This document shows, piece by piece, positions 6,477 through 13,243 of a stretch of 28,732 nt of DNA. The stretch covers positions 1 through 28,732 of IMG/VR virus record IMGVR_UViG_3300037493_001625; one strand, given 5' to 3'. Made by a program: the position numbers and the translations under genes. Below the pieces are notes generated by a model that saw only the letters and a list, made by a program, of their open reading frames with translations, was not told where the DNA came from and searched no databases. Origin of the DNA: a virus. How positions within the stretch are numbered: position 1 is the stretch's first letter; every line of letters begins with the position of its first letter.

Positions 6477-8182
6477 TGGTAAAATTTAAAAGTATATACG
6501 ATGAATTAGGAGAAGAACGCAAGCAACTCCAGTCTGAATGCATGTTACCTGAATGGGTAACTACACCTGCATATCAGATGCTCAAAGAGAATTATCTTTC
6601 AAAAGATTATCCAGATTTGAAATCAGTTTATACACGTGTAGCCTCACATGCAGCAAAGTATACATCAAATCAAATATTATGGGAAAATAAGTTCTTTAAT
6701 CTATTATGGAATGGTTACCTGGCAGCTTCTACTCCTGTATTATCTAATATGGGTACTGGAATTGGATGTCCTGTAAGTTGTTCAGGTGGATTCCTTGAAG
6801 ATTCTGTTTATTCATTTTATGGTGCTCAACAAGAAGCTGCAGTTCTATCAAAAAATGGATTTGGTACATCTGGTTATTTAGGAGCAATCAGACCTAGAGG
6901 TGCTAAGATTGCCGGTATTAAAGGTGCTGCTTCAGGTGTATTACCAGTTTTTAAAGACTTTGTGCAAATGTCAAGAGATATTAGTCAAGGTTCTCAAAGA
7001 CGAGGGGCTTGGGCAGGTTATATTGAAATAGATCATAATGATTTTTATGAATTAGTTAACTATATTAATAAAAATCCAGATGATGCTAATATTGGTTGGA
7101 ATATTTCAGATGAATTTATTGCTAGATTAGAAGCAGGTGATAAAGATGCTATTGAGAGATACCAAAAAGCATTAAAGTTAAAGATGGTCACAGGTAAAGG
7201 ATATTTTAATTTCATTGACAAAGTCAATAAACAAAATCCTCAAATGTATAAAGATAGAAATCTTACTGTAAAAGCAAGTAATCTATGTACAGAAATTGCA
7301 TTATTTTCAGATGAAGAACATACCTTTTCTTGTGTATTATCTTCAATGAATGCAAGTCTATATGATGAATGGAAAGATACAGATGCTGTTTTTGATGCTA
7401 CAGTATTTTTAGATTGTGTTAATTCAGACTTAATTGAAATAGGTAAACGAACTCCAGGCATGGAAAAGGTAGTTCGTTTTGCTGAAAAGAGTAGAGCATT
7501 AGGTTTAGGTCTATTAGGATTTCATACGTATTTGCAAGACCATATGATTGCTTTTGAATCAATGGAAGCATACTTTAAGAATGGCGAAATATTCCAACAT
7601 CTAGATTCAGAGTCTAAAAGAGCTACTGAATGGATGGCAAAAGAATGGGGTTCACCATTATGGTGTAAAGGTTATGGAGTTAGAAATACACATAGAATAG
7701 CCATTGCACCTAACCTTAGTTCTGCTTTAATATGTGGTTCTGTTAGTCAGGGAATTGAACCAATATATAAGAATGCATATGTACAAAATACATCTGCCGG
7801 CAAAATGGAACGGGTTAATCCATCTTTATTAAAAGTAATGAAAGATAAAGATGTATATTCACAAGAAACTATAAAAGATATTATTAGTCATAATGGTTCA
7901 GTTCAACATGTTGAATGGTTGACTAAAGATGAGAAATCAGTATTTAAAACTGCATTTGAAATTGACCAAAAACAAATTATTCGTTTAGCTTCCGGTAGAC
8001 AAAGATATATAGACCAAGCACAAAGTATTAATTTGTTCTTTTCTGCCGATGAAAATGAAGAATATATTTCTGAAGTACATAAACTGGCATTTCTTGATCC
8101 ATATATAAAGAGTCTATACTATATACGTAGTGAATCAGGAGTAAATGTTAGTAAAGGTGAATGTACTAGTTGTCACGGATAA
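6476..8182 (+). CDS. nrdA: Ribonucleotide reductase class I alpha subunit NrdA, no ATP-cone
   Basis: 568 residues from ATG 6476 (GGTGG upstream fits this start better than ATG 6473). It reduces ribonucleotides to deoxyribonucleotides with NrdB. Visible catalytic parts, numbered from this start: C102 and C286 as the redox pair, N269-L-C271-x-E273 as the thiyl radical site, the Y548-Y549 pair of the radical path, and the C-terminal C563xxC566 that re-reduces the active site. E. coli NrdA is about 760 residues. The N-terminal ATP-cone is missing, so the enzyme should not be shut off by dATP through that domain; the specificity-site region appears present. Confidence 0.93.
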   Translation: MVKFKSIYDELGEERKQLQSECMLPEWVTTPAYQMLKENYLSKDYPDLKSVYTRVASHAAKYTSNQILWENKFFNLLWNGYLAASTPVLSNMGTGIGCPVSCSGGFLEDSVYSFYGAQQEAAVLSKNGFGTSGYLGAIRPRGAKIAGIKGAASGVLPVFKDFVQMSRDISQGSQRRGAWAGYIEIDHNDFYELVNYINKNPDDANIGWNISDEFIARLEAGDKDAIERYQKALKLKMVTGKGYFNFIDKVNKQNPQMYKDRNLTVKASNLCTEIALFSDEEHTFSCVLSSMNASLYDEWKDTDAVFDATVFLDCVNSDLIEIGKRTPGMEKVVRFAEKSRALGLGLLGFHTYLQDHMIAFESMEAYFKNGEIFQHLDSESKRATEWMAKEWGSPLWCKGYGVRNTHRIAIAPNLSSALICGSVSQGIEPIYKNAYVQNTSAGKMERVNPSLLKVMKDKDVYSQETIKDIISHNGSVQHVEWLTKDEKSVFKTAFEIDQKQIIRLASGRQRYIDQAQSINLFFSADENEEYISEVHKLAFLDPYIKSLYYIRSESGVNVSKGECTSCHG

Positions 8183-8189
8183 ATAAAGT

Positions 8190-8230
8190 TTTACAAATTG
8201 TAAATTGGTTTACCATATTGTAAGCCAATT
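8190..8230 (+). promoter_or_regulatory. Two adjacent inverted repeats before the zinc-ribbon gene
   Basis: TTTACAA-A-TTGTAAA at 8190-8204 is a perfect palindrome. It merges with an 11-bp hairpin, AATTGGTTTAC-CATATT-GTAAGCCAATT (8203-8230), with one G.U pair. No T-run follows, so this is not a typical + strand terminator. TTTACA at 8190-8195 with CATATT at 8214-8219 could be a weak promoter whose elements lie inside the repeats, which would suit an operator. Confidence 0.4.
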
Positions 8231-8254
8231 AAATTAAATTAAATAAGGATAGAA

Positions 8255-8404
8255 ATGGCAACATCAAAAACATTTGAATGCAAATCATGTGAAACTGAAG
8301 GCAAAATAGTGATTATATCTAAAGATATAAGTTTAGAAGAAATTGTATATTGTCCAGTATGTGGAGCAGATATATTAGAAGAAGATACGGATGACTATTA
8401 TTAA
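8255..8404 (+). CDS. Small zinc-ribbon protein
   Basis: 49 residues. C9xxC12 (CKSC) and C33xxC36 (CPVC) with 20 residues between them form a zinc ribbon; the tail is acidic (EEDTDDYY). AAGGATAG upstream is a good ribosome binding site. Small FmdB-like or rubredoxin-like ribbons of this kind are common in T4-like phages, without known function. Its stop overlaps the start of the GIY-YIG gene. Confidence 0.6.
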   Translation: MATSKTFECKSCETEGKIVIISKDISLEEIVYCPVCGADILEEDTDDYY

Positions 8405-8847
8405 TGACTTGGTATTACAAGGATGTTGAGGTAACTGAGTTACCTGATAATTGTATAGGTTTTGTATATTTAATAACTTGTATACCTTCAGGTCGTAAAT
8501 ATATAGGTAAGAAATCAGCCAAGTTTTCAAAAACAAAAACAAAAACTGTTACTCTAAAGACTGGCGAAAAGAAAAAGAAGAAGATTAAATCAAAGGTAGA
8601 TTCAGATTGGCTAGATTATTATGGATCTAGTATTGAACTATCTTTGGATGTATCTACATTAGGTCAAGATAAATTCAAACGTGAAATACTATATTTCTGC
8701 TCATCAAAGGCATCATGTTCTTATTTGGAAGCAAAAGAACAAATGCTTCGTAATGTATTAGAATCAAATGATTATTATAATAATAATATAATGATTCGCG
8801 TGCATGGTAATCATATACGAGATAAAGTCCTTATTATTTCTCCCTAG
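8404..8847 (+). CDS. GIY-YIG-fold protein, Seg-like putative endonuclease
   Basis: 147 residues. GFVYLI at 19-24 and KYIGKK at 32-37 are the GIY and YIG halves of the GIY-YIG nuclease fold, followed by a Lys-rich insertion (50-65) and DWLDYYGSS (about 68-76), which is typical of a conserved GIY-YIG protein of T4-like phages. T4 relatives include the free-standing Seg homing endonucleases and I-TevI. This copy is short and lacks an obvious separate DNA-binding domain, so it could be a nuclease with a host or phage target rather than an active homing enzyme. A terminator overlaps its stop. Confidence 0.65.
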   Translation: MTWYYKDVEVTELPDNCIGFVYLITCIPSGRKYIGKKSAKFSKTKTKTVTLKTGEKKKKKIKSKVDSDWLDYYGSSIELSLDVSTLGQDKFKREILYFCSSKASCSYLEAKEQMLRNVLESNDYYNNNIMIRVHGNHIRDKVLIISP

Positions 8848-8868
8848 GAAACAGTATATTTCCTTTTT
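8846..8868 (+). terminator. Rho-independent terminator after the GIY-YIG gene
   Basis: Stem AGGAAA / TTTCCT (6 bp, 7-base loop) followed by TTTTGG. The stem begins inside the TAG stop codon of the GIY-YIG gene. A decayed copy of the same sequence is at 16720-16746. Confidence 0.6.
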
Positions 8869-8883
8869 GGTTAAAAATAAACG

Positions 8884-8911
8884 TTTACAATGATGTAAAC
8901 TAGTATATAAT
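8884..8911 (+). promoter_or_regulatory. Early promoter with palindromic -35 region
   Basis: -35 TTTACA (8884-8889), 16-base spacer, -10 TATAAT (8906-8911). The -35 is half of a perfect palindrome GTTTACA-ATGA-TGTAAAC (8883-8900), which the other promoters do not have. The downstream leader CATAAATTAAATAAATGAGG is shared with the other early cassettes. Confidence 0.85.
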
Positions 8912-8948
8912 AGTCTCATAAATTAAATAAATGAGGAAATTATATATT

Positions 8949-9116
8949 ATGAAATACACCGTCGACTTTAAACTAAAACCAAAAGGAACTTTTTCCATTA
9001 CTAATATTGATGCTGATTGCAAGCTAAGAGCAAAAGTTTCTGCAATTGAAACTCTTAGACTTAGTGGTTATCCACTTTCAGACATTAAGAAATATACTGT
9101 TAAAGAGGTTAAATAA
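8949..9116 (+). CDS. Small early protein, unknown
   Basis: 55 residues from ATG 8949, about 10 bases after GAGGAAA; the in-frame ATG at 8931 is part of the promoter leader common to all cassettes and is not used in the others. The protein is basic with beta-strand-like segments (YTVDFKLKPKGTFSI) and ends KKYTVKEVK. It is the first gene after an early promoter, and its stop overlaps the next start. No family recognised. Confidence 0.55.
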   Translation: MKYTVDFKLKPKGTFSITNIDADCKLRAKVSAIETLRLSGYPLSDIKKYTVKEVK

Positions 9117-9334
9117 TGAACTTAGAAGAAATGACTTTACAAGAACTAAAAGAAAAAGCTGAATCCATTCATAGTAGTAATAGCCATTGGAAATCATCAC
9201 AAGATGGTTCTTATGAGATGGCATTATCATATGCTGGTTATTATAAACTATGTGAAAGAATTAATAAACTTGAACAGTGTTTAAAAGAACTGGATGAAGG
9301 TCAACAAGAATTTGACCAAACATTTGGAGTATAA
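9116..9334 (+). CDS. Small helical protein, unknown
   Basis: 72 residues, acidic, mostly helical with a coiled-coil-like middle (YKLCERINKLEQCLKELDE). It starts in the stop of the preceding gene (TAATG). No membrane segment and no recognised family. Confidence 0.5.
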   Translation: MNLEEMTLQELKEKAESIHSSNSHWKSSQDGSYEMALSYAGYYKLCERINKLEQCLKELDEGQQEFDQTFGV

Positions 9335-9335
9335 C

Positions 9336-9452
9336 ATGTTACAATTTATTCAATATTTTGTTGTAATTGCCGGTGTATTTACTTTTGTTGCAATAGCTTT
9401 ACAAGATGTATGTGATTTATTTTCAGAAACAATAAAGAGGTGCAAAAAATGA
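9336..9452 (+). CDS. Tiny single-pass membrane protein
   Basis: 38 residues. One hydrophobic segment (about 3-22) followed by a polar tail ending in KRCKK. It begins 1 base after the previous stop and overlaps the next gene (ATGA). No function is known. Confidence 0.45.
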   Translation: MLQFIQYFVVIAGVFTFVAIALQDVCDLFSETIKRCKK

Positions 9453-9550
9453 GAAATCCTGTAGCGAAGGCATTAAGAACTCCAAGGTTCAAGATGCAAG
9501 TCGTGAAATCTAAAAAACTGTATAGTCGAAAAGGTATAACAATATTATGA
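9449..9550 (+). CDS. Small basic protein conserved in T4-like phages
   Basis: 33 residues, very basic, of the form MRNPVAKALRTPRF followed by KSKKLYSRKG. Short proteins with RxPVAKxL...KVxxxKKxYSRKG are conserved in many T4-like phages, usually next to replication genes. The conservation of so small a gene argues that it is real. The charge suggests nucleic acid or ribosome binding, which is inference. It overlaps both neighbours. Confidence 0.6.
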   Translation: MRNPVAKALRTPRFKMQVVKSKKLYSRKGITIL

Positions 9551-9735
9551 AATCAATCCCAACAGTATTATTAATTACAATTTTAATAGCAACATTATCA
9601 ATTGCGCCCATATTATTAATATGGGCATTGAACACTTTATTTCCTTTGTTAGCAATAGATTCTTCATTTGAAAATTATCTTGCAGCATGGGTACTTATTT
9701 GTATTTTTAATTTATCAACAAAATCAGGAAAATAA
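9547..9735 (+). CDS. Two-pass membrane protein conserved in phages
   Basis: 62 residues with helices at about 5-27 and 43-58, and the segment ILLIWALNTLFPLL, which recurs in small membrane proteins of many T4-like and other phages. It starts in the stop of the basic protein gene and lies 1 base before the DsbA-like gene. No function known to me. Confidence 0.6.
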   Translation: MKSIPTVLLITILIATLSIAPILLIWALNTLFPLLAIDSSFENYLAAWVLICIFNLSTKSGK

Positions 9736-9736
9736 T

Positions 9737-9997
9737 ATGACATTAGTAGTGAGCAATCCGGTCGACAAGAAAAAAATTAAAGATGCCTTATTCGAGATTA
9801 GCAATTCGTATACTAGAATTGACGCTGAGAAAGAACTCGTCAAAGATATTGTTGAAGATTTAGCTGATAAATTTGAGTTACCCAAGAAACATATCAATAA
9901 GATTGCACGAGCTTATCATAAACAAAACTATAACGAGCAAGTTACCGATTCAGAAGAATTTCAACATTTATATGAATCTTTACTTGAGACCGAATGA
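9737..9997 (+). CDS. DsbA-like double-stranded DNA-binding protein
   Basis: 86 residues, all-helical, with alternating acidic and basic helices (VKDIVEDLADKFELPKKHINKIARAYHKQNY, given here in parts) and an acidic tail. Length and the LxKxxxxxIARxYHKxN segment resemble T4 DsbA (89 residues), a dsDNA-binding protein linked to late promoters. Gene order supports this: in T4 dsbA lies beside rnh, and here rnh is one gene away. The ATG at 9737 follows AGGAAAAT; the longer frame from 9668 runs back over the preceding gene. Alternative: another small T4-like DNA-binding protein. Confidence 0.55.
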   Translation: MTLVVSNPVDKKKIKDALFEISNSYTRIDAEKELVKDIVEDLADKFELPKKHINKIARAYHKQNYNEQVTDSEEFQHLYESLLETE

Positions 9998-10094
9998 TTC
10001 TAACATATTGATTATGTGTAACAAAATAAAAATAATGCGTTCGGTGCACACTTTTATATTTTAAGGGTGTATATCTTAGCATTTTCACAGAAAA

Positions 10095-10162
10095 GCGAAA
10101 AAGGTGGTCTCTAAATGATTGATTTTAAAATGAAATTTTTATTAAAAAGGTCACTTTTTCGC
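10095..10162 (+). repeat. Long inverted repeat with AT-rich loop upstream of the replication-associated genes
   Basis: Left arm 10095-10109 (GCGAAAAAG then a bulged G and TGGTC) pairs with right arm 10149-10162 (GGTCA then CTTTTTCGC): 9 perfect pairs, a bulge and 5 more with two G.U pairs. The 39-base loop is almost only A and T. It lies in the 229-base gap between the DsbA-like gene and the promoter at 10175. No T-run follows. It could be an attenuator or a replication origin element; neither is shown. Confidence 0.45.
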
Positions 10163-10174
10163 ATTTGTTAACTA

Positions 10175-10203
10175 TTTACTTTTCTCAGCTTTTGATATAT
10201 AAT
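10175..10203 (+). promoter_or_regulatory. Sigma70-type promoter before the 384-residue gene
   Basis: -35 TTTACT (10175-10180), 17-base spacer, -10 TATAAT (10198-10203), 24 bases before ATG 10227. It lacks the leader shared by the other early promoters, so it may be expressed on a different schedule. Confidence 0.7.
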
Positions 10204-10226
10204 GGTACTTTGAAATTGGAGCAATT

Positions 10227-11381
10227 ATGGCTATTAAAACTAAAAAAATAGAGCGATCAGACTCTTTTGTTGAAAGTAAAAAAGCAAAAGCTGAAAAAAG
10301 ACGTGATAAGGTTAGAAGTATCGAAGCTAAGTTTAAAGGTGGAGATGAACCTTCTACAGATCCTTTCAATTATAAAATGTCACTAGTTCATGTAACTAAT
10401 TGGTATAATCTTAATATAGACTTTAAGCAAGCTAGAACATATATTCATGAATATCTTATCTCAACTGAAAGGAAGAAATTAGTCCCTACTATTAATAAAG
10501 CTTCTGATTCTGAAATAAGATCTCTCGGTGTTTTATGTCGTTTAAAACTTAGAGACGAATATCTCGAAGATGTACATTCAACTTATATTGAAGATACAAT
10601 TAAAAGGTTGATTGAGATTTACAGTTTAGTTAAAGAACCAGACCTTTTAATTACTACTAAAGTCGAACCTAAGATTAAAGTAGATAAAACCCATGAATTA
10701 GCAATTCAGTATTCTGAAGATATTGAAGGTGCTATCGATGATTTTGTAAAGAATAAGAAATCTGATTTTGATATTACAAGTTATTTAAAAGCACGTGAAA
10801 TCACCGGTCCTGTAGCTAAAGATATAGGTTCATATTATAATGAACTATTAAAAGAACTTGAAGAAGTAGAGACTGATTTAGATCTTCAAGAAGGATATAG
10901 TAATTTCACAAAAGCTCAATTAAAGAAGTTTATTACATTTGTTTCTTCTATAGTTAATGGTTGTAATCAACGAATAGTTTCAGCAAAGGTATCTAAACCT
11001 AGAGTTAAGAAACCTATACCTCTAAATAAAATTATTGAAAAGGTTAAGTATCTTAAAGAGTTTGGTGATCTTAAACTAAAATCTATTTCACCTACATCCT
11101 TAGTTGATAGTAATGAAATATGGACTTATAATACTAAGTACAGAAAACTTGCAGTATACAAAGCAGTTAAAGATACTAAATTGACTATTAAAGGTACAGC
11201 AATTCTTGGTTTTGATATAACTGAATCTATACAAATTATGCTTAGGAAACCTGAAGAGTTCTTTAATAATACTGCAATCGCAAAGAAAACTTTAAGTGCC
11301 GGTGTAAAAACAGTTAATGCAAAAACAGTAACACCAAATGGCAGGTTGAATGAAGACACAATATTATTAGGAGCATTCTGA
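10227..11381 (+). CDS. Conserved T4-like phage protein between dsbA-like and rnh genes, unknown function
   Basis: 384 residues. A basic N-terminus (KKAKAEKRRDKVR, residues 19-31) is followed by a helical middle and a C-terminal beta-rich part with IWTYNTKYRKLAVY (about 299-312) and LTIKGTAILGFD (about 319-331), ending GRLNEDTILLGAF. I recognise it as a conserved protein of T4-like cyanophages with the same C-terminal signatures and no known function. GGAG lies 7 bases before the start, and its stop overlaps the start of rnh, so it is co-translated with a replication enzyme. That position suggests DNA metabolism, but the sequence shows no enzyme motif. Confidence 0.65.
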   Translation: MAIKTKKIERSDSFVESKKAKAEKRRDKVRSIEAKFKGGDEPSTDPFNYKMSLVHVTNWYNLNIDFKQARTYIHEYLISTERKKLVPTINKASDSEIRSLGVLCRLKLRDEYLEDVHSTYIEDTIKRLIEIYSLVKEPDLLITTKVEPKIKVDKTHELAIQYSEDIEGAIDDFVKNKKSDFDITSYLKAREITGPVAKDIGSYYNELLKELEEVETDLDLQEGYSNFTKAQLKKFITFVSSIVNGCNQRIVSAKVSKPRVKKPIPLNKIIEKVKYLKEFGDLKLKSISPTSLVDSNEIWTYNTKYRKLAVYKAVKDTKLTIKGTAILGFDITESIQIMLRKPEEFFNNTAIAKKTLSAGVKTVNAKTVTPNGRLNEDTILLGAF

Positions 11382-12283
11382 TGATTATATTAGATTATTC
11401 ACAGATAGCAATGTCTGTTATAACAAACAGTGAATTCAAACCATTATTGGTTGGTGGTGATGAAACCCAAGTTAAGAATATTGTAAGACATGCTATATTG
11501 AATACTATATTGTCTTATAAAAATAAGTACAGTAAAGAATATGGCCAAGTAGTAATCGCAGCAGATGGTAGAAACTATTGGCGTAAAGAAGTATTTCCTT
11601 ATTATAAAGGAGATAGAAAGAAAAGCCGTGAAAAGTCTGACATGAACTGGAAACTAATATTTGATTGTATGACTAGTATCCGTGAGGATATTAAAGAATA
11701 TTTTCCATACAAAGTTATGCATATTGATAGAGCAGAAGCAGATGATATTATTGCAATACTATCTGAATGGTCTCAAACAAATGAACTAGCATCGACAGGT
11801 TTATTTGAGGAACCACAGAAAATAATGATTATTAGTTCTGATCATGACTTTTTACAATTACAAAAATGGGATAACATTTATCAATTCTCGCCTATAATTA
11901 AAAAACAGTTAAAGATGTCAAAGCGAGATCTTTATGAGAAGTATATCACCCATATTGTAAAGGCTTCTGATGACGGTATACCAAATATACTAAGTGATGA
12001 TTCTGCTATAGTCACAGAAGGTGTAAGACAAACCCCTGTTTCAGCAAAACGTCTTGCAGAATTTATAGAATTAGGAAAAGCGGCTTGTAAAAATGATACT
12101 GAAATCCGTAATTGGGATAGAAATGAACAATTGATATCATTTGAAAAGATTCCTGTTGATATAAAAGAAACTATTATAGATGAATATATAAAATGCAAAC
12201 CCAAAATGGATCGAATGCGAATAATGAATTATCTTATTCAAAATAGGTGCAAATTACTATTAGACAAAATTGAGGAATTTTAG
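11381..12283 (+). CDS. rnh: T4-type RNase H, FEN-family 5'-3' nuclease
   Basis: 300 residues, about the length of T4 RNase H (305). It removes RNA primers and adjacent DNA from lagging-strand fragments. Acidic metal-binding residues of the PIN/FEN fold are visible: D5 (ILDYSQ), D62 (AADGR), E119/D121/D122 (AEADDII), D154/D156 (SSDHDF) and D197/D198 (ASDDGIPN). The basic KGDRKKSR (77-84) is the bridge region that contacts DNA. The start overlaps the stop of the 384-residue gene, and the stop overlaps the GTG of the next gene. Confidence 0.9.
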   Translation: MIILDYSQIAMSVITNSEFKPLLVGGDETQVKNIVRHAILNTILSYKNKYSKEYGQVVIAADGRNYWRKEVFPYYKGDRKKSREKSDMNWKLIFDCMTSIREDIKEYFPYKVMHIDRAEADDIIAILSEWSQTNELASTGLFEEPQKIMIISSDHDFLQLQKWDNIYQFSPIIKKQLKMSKRDLYEKYITHIVKASDDGIPNILSDDSAIVTEGVRQTPVSAKRLAEFIELGKAACKNDTEIRNWDRNEQLISFEKIPVDIKETIIDEYIKCKPKMDRMRIMNYLIQNRCKLLLDKIEEF

Positions 12284-12756
12284 TGAGTAAATATTTAACA
12301 GAAATATTAGATGAAATTAATACTGATGCTTCAGCATTAATGAAATATAGAGAAAATGGCGCATTAAGATTATTATTTGAATATGCTTATGACCCAGCAA
12401 AAAAGATGGTATTACCAGAGGGTGCACCTCCATATAAAGAAGATGTGGCTCCAATAGGTATGACACCGGGTAATTTAATGATGGAAGTAAAGAAGTTATA
12501 CATCTTTTGTCGTACTGATTTAACAGCATTACGTAGAGAATCTATCTTTGTTCAATTATTAGAAGGATTGCATCCTACAGAAGCTAAGTTAATTCTTGCA
12601 GTTAAAGAACAGGATTTGACTCCATTATATAAAAATTTAAGTCATAAATTTGCATTTGATAATGGTTTAGTTTCTATAGTGCCTGTGGAAAAGGTGAAAA
12701 AAGAAAGAAAAAAGTCGGTGAAGACTGGTCAAAAGGACTTGCCAGAAAGCGAATAA
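12283..12756 (+). CDS. Conserved T4-like phage protein, DUF6433-like
   Basis: 157 residues, GTG start overlapping the rnh stop, with GAGGA 6 bases upstream. The pattern LRLLFEYAYDP (28-38), LPEGAPPYK (44-52), RRESIFVQLLEGLHPTEAKLILAVKE and a following LTPLYKNLS matches a family conserved next to replication genes in T4-like phages, which I recall as DUF6433. The C-terminal 25 residues are basic. Function unknown; the operon position with RNase H suggests replication or recombination. The family name is from memory and should be treated as likely, not certain. Confidence 0.65.
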   Translation: MSKYLTEILDEINTDASALMKYRENGALRLLFEYAYDPAKKMVLPEGAPPYKEDVAPIGMTPGNLMMEVKKLYIFCRTDLTALRRESIFVQLLEGLHPTEAKLILAVKEQDLTPLYKNLSHKFAFDNGLVSIVPVEKVKKERKKSVKTGQKDLPESE

Positions 12757-12781
12757 AAGATATAAAAAGTGAAAATAAATG

Positions 12782-12809
12782 TTTACTTTTTCTGAAAACT
12801 GTATATAAT
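12782..12809 (+). promoter_or_regulatory. Early promoter cassette
   Basis: -35 TTTACT (12782-12787), 16-base spacer, -10 TATAAT (12804-12809), followed by the shared leader CTCATAAATTAAATAAATG and GAGGAATTATATT before ATG 12844. It may also drive the tRNA region downstream, since no terminator is visible between them. Confidence 0.85.
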
Positions 12810-12843
12810 AGACTCATAAATTAAATAAATGAGGAATTATATT

Positions 12844-13098
12844 ATGAGAACAGAAAATTATGTTATGACTGTAGATCCTAAATCTACTGTTGAAATGGCT
12901 CAATTAGCTTCTATTAGAACCACAGTTAAAACTCTGAATAAGATTAATAAACAATCTTTTAGAGTATCGGTTAAAGGTAGATTAGGAAAGAATAATCCAG
13001 CAGCTGCTAAATATAAAAACACTAGTATTGTTACTATAGCTTTAGCAGATGCTGTTCGTTATGATGTATACATACATAGAAGATACACAACTAAATAA
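12844..13098 (+). CDS. Small conserved phage protein, unknown function
   Basis: 84 residues from ATG 12844, about 10 bases after GAGGA; the ATG at 12829 belongs to the promoter leader. The protein begins MRTENYVMTVDPKSTVEM and is basic towards the C-terminus (DVYIHRRYTTK). Similar small proteins with a TVDPKS segment and a C-terminal AFDVYV-type strand occur in T4-like phages. No membrane segment. Function unknown. The split tRNA begins 8 bases after the stop. Confidence 0.55.
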   Translation: MRTENYVMTVDPKSTVEMAQLASIRTTVKTLNKINKQSFRVSVKGRLGKNNPAAAKYKNTSIVTIALADAVRYDVYIHRRYTTK

Positions 13099-13106
13099 AG
13101 ATTTAA

Positions 13107-13131
13107 TCCTTGATAGCTCAGTGGTAGAGCG
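13107..13131 (+). tRNA. tRNA-Asn(GUU), 5' part of a split gene
   Basis: Acceptor strand TCCTTGA (13107-13113), TA, then a D arm GCTC-AGTGGTA-GAGC and G26. The acceptor strand is the exact complement of TCAAGGA at 13928-13934. Joined to 13888-13938 it gives a canonical 76-nt tRNA. After G26 the sequence (AATTTTTGAA) does not form an anticodon stem, so this fragment cannot function alone. Confidence 0.8.
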
Positions 13132-13143
13132 AATTTTTGAAAT

Positions 13144-13233
13144 GTATAAATAGATGTAGTTAGAGAAATGCTAGTAACATTTCTCAACTCGGCTACGGAT
13201 TAACCTAGCTGTCCTACACAAATCTATTTATAC
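13144..13233 (+). promoter_or_regulatory. Late promoter within a long translation-control hairpin
   Basis: GTATAAATAGAT (13144-13155) pairs perfectly over 12 bp with ATCTATTTATAC (13222-13233), which ends next to GGGTG, the likely ribosome binding site of the endonuclease gene. The left arm contains TATAAATA (13145-13152), the T4 late promoter octamer. Inside are GTAG/CTAC and two hairpins, GAGAAATG/CATTTCTC (13163-13185) and CGGCTA/TAGCTG (13190-13211), making a three-way junction. A transcript begun at the late promoter would lack the left arm. Confidence 0.55.
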
Positions 13234-13243
13234 GGGTGTCAAA

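Noticed and set aside
8931-8948. ATG of the promoter leader as gene start (also at 12829)
   Set aside because: The ATGAGG is part of the conserved leader, where it includes the ribosome binding site GAGG of the real start 15-18 bases downstream.
10014-10064. Short reading frame in the gap after the DsbA-like gene
   Set aside because: 16 codons, no binding site, no hydrophobic or conserved feature; the gap is better explained by the inverted repeat and promoter.
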